In this document: piece by piece, positions 1 through 7,420 of the stretch
Numbering within the stretch: the first letter of the stretch is position 1
Layout: each line of letters starts with the position of its first letter
DNA from: JACCYI01 sp963828075
GTDB taxonomy: Bacteria > Actinomycetota > Thermoleophilia > Solirubrobacterales > Solirubrobacteraceae
DNA: 64,000 nucleotides
Assembly (NCBI GenBank): GCA_963828075.1
Contig: CAWHDH010000021.1
Location: 1,922,001-1,986,000, forward strand
Reading direction: 5' to 3'
Made by a program: the position numbers and the translations under genes
Notes under the pieces: generated by a model
Seen by the model: the letters and a program-made list of their open reading frames with translations, nothing else
What the model was told of the DNA's origin: nothing
Databases searched by the model: none

Positions 1-825
1 CAGCGGCGGCCACGCGTACTGGAACGCGCGCACCGTGAAGATCACCACCGCGGCCAGCTTGACCGACAGGCTGTACAGGCCCGCCTCGTCGGGGCTCGCG
101 GCGCGGAAGAGGTACAGCCGGTCGATGAAGAACAGCGCGAAGACCGACATCTCCGCGGGCACCGTCGGCAGGCCGAAGCGCAGCATCGGCACGAGCAGCG
201 AGCGGTCGGGCGCACCGAGCGCGCCGCGCAACCGGACCCACAGGCCGAGCAGGACGATCGCCGAGGCGCCGAAGTTCCCCAGCAGCAGGCCGAGCGCGCC
301 CTCGTCGCGGACGACGACGAGCCACAGCGTGAGCGCGACGGTCAGCGCGACGTTGCACAGCGCCGCGAGCGCGTACTCGCGGGCGCGCTCGTCCACCCGC
401 AGCAGCGCGTAGGCGAGCTCGAGGTTCGTGAACGCCCACAGACCGAGGGCGGTCGCGCGCATGACGCCGGGACGGTCGGCGCCGAGGACGAGCTCCGAGG
501 CGGGGCCGGCGAACACCGCCATCGCACCGGCGCTGAGCGTCGTGGTGGCGAGCAGCACGCCCGTCGCGGTGCGGGCGAGCCGGCGCCGGCGATCGGGATC
601 GGCGTCGTGGTAGTGGAAGCGGACGAGCGCCTCGCCGATCCCGAGACGCACCACGATCGAGCCGAGGATCACGACCGTCAGCAGGAGCTCCGCGGTCCCG
701 TAGTCCGCGCGCGTCAGCTCACGGGTGTAGACCGGCAGCAGCGCGAGCGCGATGACCTTCGAGACGACATCGGCCACCTGGTAGGCGGCGCCGGTCCTCA
801 GCAGTCGCCGCAGGTACGTGCTCAC
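1..825 (-). CDS. Polysaccharide flippase (Wzx/MATE-like), 3' end outside the window
   Basis: The reading frame starts at a GTG at 825 and is open for 275 codons to the window edge, so only the N-terminal part is present. The product is very hydrophobic. It opens with a short cationic stretch (STYLRRLLRTG), followed by AYQVADVVSKVIALALLPVY and TRELTRADYGTAELLLT, the classic N-terminus of polysaccharide biosynthesis/flippase proteins (RfbX/Wzx, PF01943/PF13440). Such proteins flip lipid-linked oligosaccharide units across the inner membrane. It is divergent from the GGDEF-EAL gene with a gap of about 55 nt and heads a surface-polysaccharide locus that also holds a ligase and glycosyltransferases. 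The family is clear; the substrate is unknown. Confidence 0.85.
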   Translation of the reverse strand, partial: MSTYLRRLLRTGAAYQVADVVSKVIALALLPVYTRELTRADYGTAELLLTVVILGSIVVRLGIGEALVRFHYHDADPDRRRRLARTATGVLLATTTLSAGAMAVFAGPASELVLGADRPGVMRATALGLWAFTNLELAYALLRVDERAREYALAALCNVALTVALTLWLVVVRDEGALGLLLGNFGASAIVLLGLWVRLRGALGAPDRSLLVPMLRFGLPTVPAEMSVFALFFIDRLYLFRAASPDEAGLYSLSVKLAAVVIFTVRAFQYAWPPL

Positions 826-832
826 GGACCCC

Positions 833-838
833 TATGGT
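833..838 (+). promoter_or_regulatory. Putative -10 element (TATGGT) for the GGDEF-EAL gene
   Basis: TATGGT fits the actinobacterial TANNNT -10 pattern. It covers the first in-frame ATG (834), which argues for translation from the ATG at 882, preceded by an AGGGGAAG Shine-Dalgarno-like stretch near 861-868. Confidence 0.35.
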
Positions 839-881
839 GCAGGAAGTCGCGGCGACCCAGGGGAAGTCGGCCAAGGCATCC

Positions 882-2534
882 ATGACTTACGCCATCAGCT
901 CAGGCAACGAACCCATCGCGCTACGCGCACTGCGCTCCATGCCGGGGACGGTCGTGATCGCGTACGACCACGACCTGCGCATCCTGGTGGCCGGCGGCAC
1001 GCTCGACGTCTGGGGCGCCCGCGACCCGGCGCGACTGACCGGGGAGCGCCTGCGCGACGTCGTGCCGCCGAGCGCGTTCCGCCGCATGGCGCCGCGGCTG
1101 CGTGGCGCGCTCGAGGGCCGCGTCCAGGAGTTCTCCTACCGCACGATCGAGGACGACGTGGATCTCGACGTGACGATCACGCCGCTCCCCGGCGAAGCGG
1201 GCGAGTCGCTCGGCGCCGTCGTCACCGCGCGGATCGACGAGGCCAGCCTGCGCCGCGTCCCCGACGACGACCCGCTCACCGGGGTGCTCTCGCGCGAGCG
1301 CATGCAGGAGGAGATCGGCCGCGTCGTGGCGACCGTCGACCGCTACGGGGAGCCGGCGGTCGTCGGGGTGCTCGACCTCGACAACTTCCGCTATGTCAAC
1401 GACGCGCACGGGCACGGCGTCGGGGACCACCTCCTCGCGCAGGCCGCCAAGACGCTCCGCCGGCGCCTGCGCGAGACCGACGCGATCGGCCGGCTCGGCT
1501 CGGACGAGTTCGCGTTCGTGCTGCCGCGGACGGGCCTGCGGACGGCCCAGGACGTCGCGAGCGACATGCTGCGCGCGCTGCGTGACGGGGCCACGCTCAC
1601 CGGCGGCCAGCCCGTGCGCGTGTCGGCCAGCATCGGGCTGGCGCCGATCCATCCCGACCCCGGCGGGATCACGACCGCCGCCGACCTGCTGGCGGTCGCC
1701 GACATCGCGATGTACGCCGCCAAGGCGGCCGGCCGCGACCGAGTGGAGATCGCCGACCCGCTCCACCGGTCGCTCGATCGGGCCCGCACGTCGCTGAGCT
1801 GGGCCGGGCGGATCCAGCGCGCGCTCGAGCACGACGACCTCGTCCTGCACGCGCAGCCGATCCTCAACCTCGCCGAGGGCCGGATCGACCGCCACGAGCT
1901 GCTCCTGCGCATGGTCGACGAGAACTCGGAGCTCGTGGAGCCCGGCGCCTTCCTCTCGACCGCCGAGCGCTTCGGGCAGATGACCGCCATCGACCGGTGG
2001 GTCGTGCACCGTGCGCTCGAGATGATGCGCGCGGCCCCGGGCGCGGGGCCGATCCTCGCGGTCAACCTCTCGGCGGCGACCCTGACCGACGCGGCCACCG
2101 TCGCCCACATCGCCCAGGGGGTGGCCGACTCCGGCATCGACCCGTCCCGGCTGCTGTTCGAGATCACCGAGACGGCGGCGATCGCCGACCTCGTCCGCGC
2201 GGGCGTGATGGCCGAGCGGCTGCGCGCGCTCGGCTGCCGGCTCGCGCTCGACGACTTCGGCGCGGGCTTCGGCTCGCTCTACTACCTCAAGCACCTGCCG
2301 TTCGACGTGCTCAAGATCGACGGCGAGTTCATCCGCGACCTCCCCAGCTCGCCGGAGGATCAGCTCACCGTGCGGGCGATCGCGCAGATGGCGCGCGGCC
2401 TCGGGAAGACCACGGTGGCGGAGTACGTGCAGGACGAGGCCACCGTCGAGCTGCTGCGCGAGCTCGGCGTCGACCTCGCCCAGGGCCACTACATCGGGCC
2501 CGCGGCGCCGCCCCCGGAGCACTGGCCCACCTGA
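882..2534 (+). CDS. PAS-GGDEF-EAL cyclic-di-GMP signalling protein
   Basis: A 550-residue soluble protein with three domains: PAS-like (about 20-115), GGDEF (about 125-295) and EAL (about 310-550). The GGDEF signature reads GSDEF (206-210), with an RETD inhibitory I-site five residues upstream (197-200), so it can probably bind c-di-GMP even if cyclase activity is weakened. The EAL domain keeps ELLLR (339-343), an NLS motif, a FEITET glutamate, DDFGAG and the VAE glutamate, so phosphodiesterase activity is plausible. No membrane segment is seen. An earlier in-frame ATG at 834 sits inside a likely -10 box, so 882 is preferred. A PilZ receptor gene near 42.1 kb gives this second messenger a possible flagellar target. 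Confidence 0.9.
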   Translation: MTYAISSGNEPIALRALRSMPGTVVIAYDHDLRILVAGGTLDVWGARDPARLTGERLRDVVPPSAFRRMAPRLRGALEGRVQEFSYRTIEDDVDLDVTITPLPGEAGESLGAVVTARIDEASLRRVPDDDPLTGVLSRERMQEEIGRVVATVDRYGEPAVVGVLDLDNFRYVNDAHGHGVGDHLLAQAAKTLRRRLRETDAIGRLGSDEFAFVLPRTGLRTAQDVASDMLRALRDGATLTGGQPVRVSASIGLAPIHPDPGGITTAADLLAVADIAMYAAKAAGRDRVEIADPLHRSLDRARTSLSWAGRIQRALEHDDLVLHAQPILNLAEGRIDRHELLLRMVDENSELVEPGAFLSTAERFGQMTAIDRWVVHRALEMMRAAPGAGPILAVNLSAATLTDAATVAHIAQGVADSGIDPSRLLFEITETAAIADLVRAGVMAERLRALGCRLALDDFGAGFGSLYYLKHLPFDVLKIDGEFIRDLPSSPEDQLTVRAIAQMARGLGKTTVAEYVQDEATVELLRELGVDLAQGHYIGPAAPPPEHWPT

Positions 2535-2540
2535 GGCTGG

Positions 2541-3188
2541 TCAGGGGAGCGTCTCGGCGAGCCAGGCCGGCAGCATCCGGAAGATCCGCGGATCGAGGGT
2601 GTGGCCGACCGCCGTCTCGAGGTAGGTGACGTCGGCGCCGGCCTGCCGCGTGCGGGCGTGGGCGTCGCGCCCGAAGTCGACGGGGATGACCGGGTCCAGC
2701 GAGCCGTGGGCGATGGCCACCGGCAGGCCCTCCAGGACCCCCGGATCGAGCTCGAAGCCGGGCACCGTGGGGATGAACCCGCTCAGCGCGAGGATCCCGG
2801 CCGGGCGGGGACGGCCCCCGCCGGCGCCGAGCGACCAGGCCATCACGGCGCCCTGCGAGAAGCCGGCGAGGACAGTCCGCTCGGGCCCGATTCCGGTCGC
2901 CTCGCCCAGCGCCTCGAGCCAGCCGGCCAGCCGGTCCGACGCCGAGTGGAAGGCCGCGGGCTCCGGGAAGCCCATGCGGGCGACGGGCGGGTACCAGTGG
3001 TAGCCGGGCGGTAGCGACAGCGGCGCGCGCGGGCAGGCGCCCACCAGGCGGGTGCGCGGGTCGAGCACGTCGAGCAGCCCGGCGACGTCCTGCTCGCTGG
3101 TCCCGCGGCCGTGCATCAGCACGATCGCGCCCGCCGGATCGGCGGCCGCCGGGCGCAGGACGTGCACGAGGTCTCCCAGCGCGGGCAC
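2541..3188 (-). CDS. Alpha/beta hydrolase, phospholipase/carboxylesterase family
   Basis: The 215-residue product fits the Abhydrolase_2 family. It has the oxyanion-hole motif HGRG near residue 27, nucleophile elbow GFSQG, acid motif HGSLDPVIP and a GHTLD histidine near the C-terminus, giving a complete Ser-Asp-His triad. No signal peptide is visible, so it is probably a cytoplasmic esterase of small acyl esters. It converges on the GGDEF-EAL gene (6 nt gap) and diverges from the glycosyltransferase at 3218. The GTG start at 3188 is not certain: an in-frame GTG seven codons in has a better-placed GGGAG. Confidence 0.88.
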   Translation of the reverse strand: MPALGDLVHVLRPAAADPAGAIVLMHGRGTSEQDVAGLLDVLDPRTRLVGACPRAPLSLPPGYHWYPPVARMGFPEPAAFHSASDRLAGWLEALGEATGIGPERTVLAGFSQGAVMAWSLGAGGGRPRPAGILALSGFIPTVPGFELDPGVLEGLPVAIAHGSLDPVIPVDFGRDAHARTRQAGADVTYLETAVGHTLDPRIFRMLPAWLAETLP

Positions 3189-3203
3189 GGGCCGGTCACG
3201 CTA

Positions 3204-3209
3204 TAGCGT
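3204..3209 (+). promoter_or_regulatory. Putative -10 element of a leaderless gene (TAGCGT)
   Basis: TAGCGT ends 8 nt before the ATG at 3218 and no Shine-Dalgarno sequence lies between, as expected when transcription starts at the start codon. Confidence 0.4.
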
Positions 3210-3217
3210 CTGCACCG

Positions 3218-4309
3218 ATGGCGAACGAGCGACCCCTCGCCGTGCTGCTGCTGCCGCGCCCGCTCGAGCGGTTCATCCTGCGCGACCAGGCCGAGGACCT
3301 CCTCCAGGCGCCCGGCGTCGTCGCCGTGGATCCCGCGCGCGTGCCGTACGGGGCGGTCGGGCGGCTGCCGCGGCCGGTGGCTTTCGGGATGGGCGCGAGC
3401 CAGGCGCGCCGGCTGGTGCGCGCGCTGCCGGGCGTCCCGCGCGTCGTGGTCGTGTTCCACCCGTTTCAGGTGCCGCTCGCCTTCGCGCTGCTCGACCGCC
3501 TCGGCGACGACGCGGAGCTCTGGTACGGGCGCTGGGACCGCTACGAGGAGGCGCTCGACGCCGGCCCGCGGACCAAGGCGCGGCTGCTCGAGCTCCACGA
3601 GATGGCGGCGCGCCGCTCCGCGCTGACCTTCGTGGCCTCCGACGCGCTCGGCGAGCTCGAGCGCGAGGCCGGCCGCGACGCGACGCTCGTCCCGCTCGCC
3701 GCCGACACCTTCCCCGCCCCCGACCCGGAGGGCAGCGTCATCGCCGTCTCGCTCGGCCATCTCGGCCGCCGGGTCGACTGGCGGCTGCTGCGCGAGGTCG
3801 CCGAGGGGATGCCCGAGCTGACGCTGCTGCTCGTCGGCGAGCGCCACGACGGCGAGATGGACGGCGACCCCGACTTCGCCGCCTGCGCGGCCGCGCCCAA
3901 CCTCGTCTGGCTCGGCCGCCGCGGGGACGAGGAGGCCGCGCGGCTGATCAACTGCGCCGACGTCGGGATCGTCCCGTTCAAGGTCGAGCCGTTCAACGAC
4001 GCCGGCCTTCCGTACCGGATCCTCAAGTACGCCCGGCTCGGCCGGCGGACGGTCGCGCCCGACCTGGCCGGCGTGCGGACGTGGGACCGCGCCGTCATCC
4101 GCGCCCCGGACGCCGCGGGCTGGATCGCCGCCCTGCGCTCGCAGGCGGGCGTGCGATCGCAGCCGGACACCGAACTGCGCGAATGGGCCCTCGACCAGCG
4201 CGCGCGGAGGGTCAACCGGCCGCTGTTCGAGCGGCTCGAGGCGCTGGGGATCGAGTCGGGGCGGCTGGGGTCAGAGCGAGTCGGCGGCGATTCGCACCCC
4301 ATCTCTTAG
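3218..4309 (+). CDS. Glycosyltransferase, GT-B fold (GT4-like)
   Basis: A 363-residue protein with a two-domain GT-B layout. The N-terminal half carries VVVFHPFQVPLAFALLDRLG and a LWYGRWDRYEEAL stretch. The C-terminal half has the usual nucleotide-sugar-binding order LLLVGERHD, NLVWLGRRGDEEAARLINCA and DVGIVPFKVEPFNDAGLPYR, then LKYARLGRRTVAPDLAGV. This resembles proteins annotated as group 1 glycosyltransferases. It is the only plus-strand gene between two minus-strand blocks of the polysaccharide locus. Donor and acceptor cannot be inferred. Confidence 0.75.
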   Translation: MANERPLAVLLLPRPLERFILRDQAEDLLQAPGVVAVDPARVPYGAVGRLPRPVAFGMGASQARRLVRALPGVPRVVVVFHPFQVPLAFALLDRLGDDAELWYGRWDRYEEALDAGPRTKARLLELHEMAARRSALTFVASDALGELEREAGRDATLVPLAADTFPAPDPEGSVIAVSLGHLGRRVDWRLLREVAEGMPELTLLLVGERHDGEMDGDPDFAACAAAPNLVWLGRRGDEEAARLINCADVGIVPFKVEPFNDAGLPYRILKYARLGRRTVAPDLAGVRTWDRAVIRAPDAAGWIAALRSQAGVRSQPDTELREWALDQRARRVNRPLFERLEALGIESGRLGSERVGGDSHPIS

Positions 4310-4472
4310 GAATTGGGTCCGAAAGGGCTTGGGAGATCGAGTCCGAACTTGAGCACCACATGGGTGCTCAACATCGAACTCGATTTCCGCGACCCGCCCG
4401 CGACCCCCGGACTCCCCTTCACCTCTCCCTCGGTGCGCGTTTCAACGACGCCGAACCCGTCGAGCCTGTTCG
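4310..4472. repeat. Convergent intergenic region with a palindrome
   Basis: The gap between two convergent genes contains a perfect 8-bp inverted repeat with a 5-nt loop at 4350-4370 (TGAGCACC, loop ACATG, GGTGCTCA). It is flanked by imperfectly complementary GAGTCCGA and TCGAACTC. It may be a bidirectional terminator or a copy of the palindromic elements at 18.6, 27.9 and 48.7 kb. No T-tract follows. Confidence 0.5.
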
Positions 4473-5912
4473 TCACTGCCGCCCAGCGGGACACGCCACA
4501 TACGCCGCCATCTGCGAGTTGCGCGCCACCGGCACGAACCCCGGATCGGGGGCATTCGTCCGCGGCGACGCGCCGTCCGCGAACCCGTAGCGCCGCAACC
4601 CCTTCCGCGTCACCAGGAACACCGCCACCCCTGAAGACCGCCGGCGCGCGGAGCGGGCGGTGACGGCGCTGCGCGGGGCGTCGAGGTGCCAGCGGGCGTC
4701 GGGCACGAGGCGGTAGGTGGGGAACGTCAGCGGCCCGCAGCGCAGCGCGGCGCGCACCCGCGGGTCGTCGAGCAGGCCGGTGAGCCCGGCGTGCGTCGCG
4801 CGGATGAAGCGCAGCTCCTCGCTGACCCGGCCGAGGGAGGGCGCGAGCAGGACCAGCCCGACCGCACCCAGCGCCGCCGCGGCCGCCGACCCGCGCGCCC
4901 ACCGGCGCCGCCCAGGCGCGTCGGGTGCCAGCGCCGTGAACCCCGCCAGCGCGTACCCGGCGAACAGGCAGAAGGCGACGCTCGGCACGGTCAGGTAACG
5001 CGGCAGGATCGAGAGCCCGACCACGCCGGTCCCGACGAAGGTGACGATGCCGGCCAGCGCGAGCGCGAGCGGGACGCGCGTCGCGCGGATGCCGAGCAGG
5101 CGGACCGCGAGCGCGCCGCCCACGAGCGCGAGCACGAAGACGGGCGGCCGCACGGTCGCGCCCACGAAGGAGACGAACGCGCCCGGCACGGCGCCCAGAC
5201 CCTGCTCGCGACCGAGGGCGTCGGCCAGCTCACTCGTCGCGTGGAGCGAGTGCAGCGCGTCGCCGGTCGCCGCCCAATCGACCAGCGCCCAGGCCACCGG
5301 CGCCGCCAGCACCCCGGCCCCCAGCGCCGCCCGGCGGCCCCAGCCCGCGCGCGGCGCCGCCCACAGCCACAGCAGGCCCGCCAGCACCCACCCTTCCGGC
5401 CGCAGCAGCCCGGCCAGCACGAGCAGGATCATCGGCGCACCGCCTGCGTCCTCGTCCTCCGCCGCCAGCACGCCCGCCCAGACCACCAGCGCGAGGAACG
5501 GCACGTCGACGTAGCCACGCGCCGCGTAGAGCAGGAACGAGGCGCTGGAGGCGACGAACAGCGCGCCGAGCAGGCCGCTCCAGCGCCCGAAGACCGCCGC
5601 GCCGAGGCGATAGGCGCCGATCACCAGCAGCGCGTGCGACCCCAAGCACACCCCGACCAGCGCCCGGTCGGCGTCCTCGCCGATCAACCCGAGCAGCGCG
5701 CCCACGGCGACGTAGAGCGGGTGCTGGGTCGGCGCCGCGTAAGCCTCGAACGTCGGCGTCAGGCCGTCGAGCAGCTCGCGCCCCCACACCAGGTGGTAGT
5801 AGGAGTCGTAGTTGGGATAGGTCGGCGCGAGCGCCCAGACGAGCGCCGCGCCCAGCACCACGGCGGCCGCCCCCGCCCGCTCGGCCCGGGGCGAGAACCG
5901 CGAGCCGGTCAC
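4473..5912 (-). CDS. Polytopic membrane glycosyltransferase (GT39/DUF2029-like)
   Basis: The 479-residue integral membrane protein has about ten hydrophobic segments. An early YPNYDSYYHLVWGRELLDG loop and a following PTQHPLYVAVGALLGL region match the lipid-linked mannosyl/arabinosyl transferase superfamily, in which an acidic pair near the first external loop is catalytic. A soluble C-terminal tail (about 400-479) has three Cys. The GTG start overlaps the stop of the upstream ligase gene as GTGA, so the two are translationally coupled. It likely uses polyprenyl-phosphate sugars to extend or modify the cell-surface polymer. Confidence 0.75.
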   Translation of the reverse strand: MTGSRFSPRAERAGAAAVVLGAALVWALAPTYPNYDSYYHLVWGRELLDGLTPTFEAYAAPTQHPLYVAVGALLGLIGEDADRALVGVCLGSHALLVIGAYRLGAAVFGRWSGLLGALFVASSASFLLYAARGYVDVPFLALVVWAGVLAAEDEDAGGAPMILLVLAGLLRPEGWVLAGLLWLWAAPRAGWGRRAALGAGVLAAPVAWALVDWAATGDALHSLHATSELADALGREQGLGAVPGAFVSFVGATVRPPVFVLALVGGALAVRLLGIRATRVPLALALAGIVTFVGTGVVGLSILPRYLTVPSVAFCLFAGYALAGFTALAPDAPGRRRWARGSAAAAALGAVGLVLLAPSLGRVSEELRFIRATHAGLTGLLDDPRVRAALRCGPLTFPTYRLVPDARWHLDAPRSAVTARSARRRSSGVAVFLVTRKGLRRYGFADGASPRTNAPDPGFVPVARNSQMAAYVACPAGRQ

Positions 5913-7420
5913 GACCGCGCGGGCGCCGGCGCCGCCTCCACGACGGGCGCGACGCCCGGCGCCTCCGCCTCCTCGGGCTCCTGCGGCCCGCGGGCCAGCG
6001 CGACGCCGACGCCCAGGAGCGTCCAGGTCATCGGGTCCTCGAGGAACGCCGCGTAGATCCACGTGTGCACCACGAGCGCCACGAAGCCGGCGCCGACGAC
6101 CGCCCGGGCGACCGTGCGCCCGGCACCGCGCAGCAGCCGGACCAGCGCGGCTCCCAGCAGCGCCAGGTAGACGGCGAGGCCGATCAGCCCCTGCTCGGCG
6201 GCGACGGTGATCGGGATCGTGTGCGACGCCGAGACCGCCCGCTCGCTCGAGGTCGACTCGCTGCGCCGGTACTCGTGCGAGAACGACCCGGACCCGAAGC
6301 CGTACACGGGGCGCTCCGCGGCGAGGTCGACGCCCCCGCGCATCAGCTCGAAGCGGCCCGAGGTGGCCTTGTCGATCGACTCGGACGAGGTGAGGTCCAG
6401 CCGCACCGCACCCGGGAACGCGAGCACCAGCCCGCCCGCCACGACAAGGACCGCCGCGGCCACCGCCAGCGACCGCCACGGCGCCCACCGCAGCGCGGCG
6501 AGCAGCAGGAGGCCGGCCAGCAGCGCGGCGAAGCTCGACTGCGACAGCGTGAGCACGAGGCCCGCCCACAGGACGACCAGGCCGGCGGTGGCGGCGATCA
6601 GCGCCGGCCGCGACCGGCACCAGAGCAGCACCCCGGCGAGTCCGAGCATGACCAGCGCCAGGAACCGGCCGTAGATGTTCGGGTCGAAGAACAGCGAGTT
6701 GACGCGGAAGTACGCCTCGAGCTGGTTGGAGGCGATGACCTTCGGGTTCAGCAGCAGCTCGCGCTGCTGGTACTCGACGAAGCCGACCGCGGCGAACGCC
6801 AGCGCCAGGACGACGAGGACCACAAAGCACCGCCGCGCGAGCAGCGCCGTCCACTCGAGCTCGCGCAGCAGCGCGAACAGCAGCAGGAACGGGACGTAGA
6901 AGAAGACGACCTGCTCGAGGGCCTTGGACGTGTCGCTCGAGTACGCGGCCTGCAGCGCGTAGAGCAGGACCGCGCCCGCGAGCAGCCACTCGAGCAGACC
7001 GTTCGCCCGCGGCGGGTCATGGTGATCGCCGCGCCGCAGCCGCGGCACGAGCCATGCCAGCGCGCCTGCCGCCATCACGGCGTAGAGGGGGACGAGCAGG
7101 TTCGCCGTCGCGCCGCCGGACTCGATCGGCACCCGGAACGGCGCCGCCGCCACCGCCGCGCCGGCGAACAGCCCGGGCCAGCGCGCGAACAGCACCGCGA
7201 CGAGAGCCAGCAGCAGGACCGCCGCCCCCGCGGCGGCGGCGACGAGCTCGGCGCGGTCGTCCAGCGACGCGAGCTGGGGCGTGTCGTGGATCTCCAGGAC
7301 GAGGAGGACCGGCGTGAGCAGCAGCGCGCCGAGCATCGCCACCGCGCGCCCGCGCGACGACGGCGCCAAGACGGCGGCGGCGGCGAGCGCGGCGGCGACG
7401 ATGATCCCGGCCTCACTCAT
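5909..7420 (-). CDS. O-antigen ligase/polymerase-like membrane protein (WaaL/Wzy type)
   Basis: A 503-residue polytopic protein. Its core shows the O-antigen ligase (PF04932) pattern: a long periplasmic loop with SSESIDKATSGRFELMRGGV and ERPVYGFGSGSFSHEYRR, then SASHTIPITVAAEQGLIGLA. The RxxxxxxxGxGxGSF and H-T/S-x-x-x-x-x-x-E-x-G spacing is typical. It probably polymerises or ligates lipid-linked glycan repeats at the outer face of the membrane. Its ATG (7420) overlaps the upstream TGA as ATGA, and its own stop overlaps the downstream start, placing it mid-operon with the flippase locus. Confidence 0.8.
   Translation of the reverse strand: MSEAGIIVAAALAAAAVLAPSSRGRAVAMLGALLLTPVLLVLEIHDTPQLASLDDRAELVAAAAGAAVLLLALVAVLFARWPGLFAGAAVAAAPFRVPIESGGATANLLVPLYAVMAAGALAWLVPRLRRGDHHDPPRANGLLEWLLAGAVLLYALQAAYSSDTSKALEQVVFFYVPFLLLFALLRELEWTALLARRCFVVLVVLALAFAAVGFVEYQQRELLLNPKVIASNQLEAYFRVNSLFFDPNIYGRFLALVMLGLAGVLLWCRSRPALIAATAGLVVLWAGLVLTLSQSSFAALLAGLLLLAALRWAPWRSLAVAAAVLVVAGGLVLAFPGAVRLDLTSSESIDKATSGRFELMRGGVDLAAERPVYGFGSGSFSHEYRRSESTSSERAVSASHTIPITVAAEQGLIGLAVYLALLGAALVRLLRGAGRTVARAVVGAGFVALVVHTWIYAAFLEDPMTWTLLGVGVALARGPQEPEEAEAPGVAPVVEAAPAPARS

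Noticed and set aside
921..2522. 533-codon minus-strand frame antisense to the GGDEF-EAL gene
   Set aside because: The sense strand encodes well-conserved PAS-GGDEF-EAL motifs; the antisense frame is a compositional artefact.
4473..6989. Extending the GT39-like gene upstream to 838 codons
   Set aside because: The extension overlaps the ligase gene out of frame; the GTGA junction at 5909-5912 marks the natural start.
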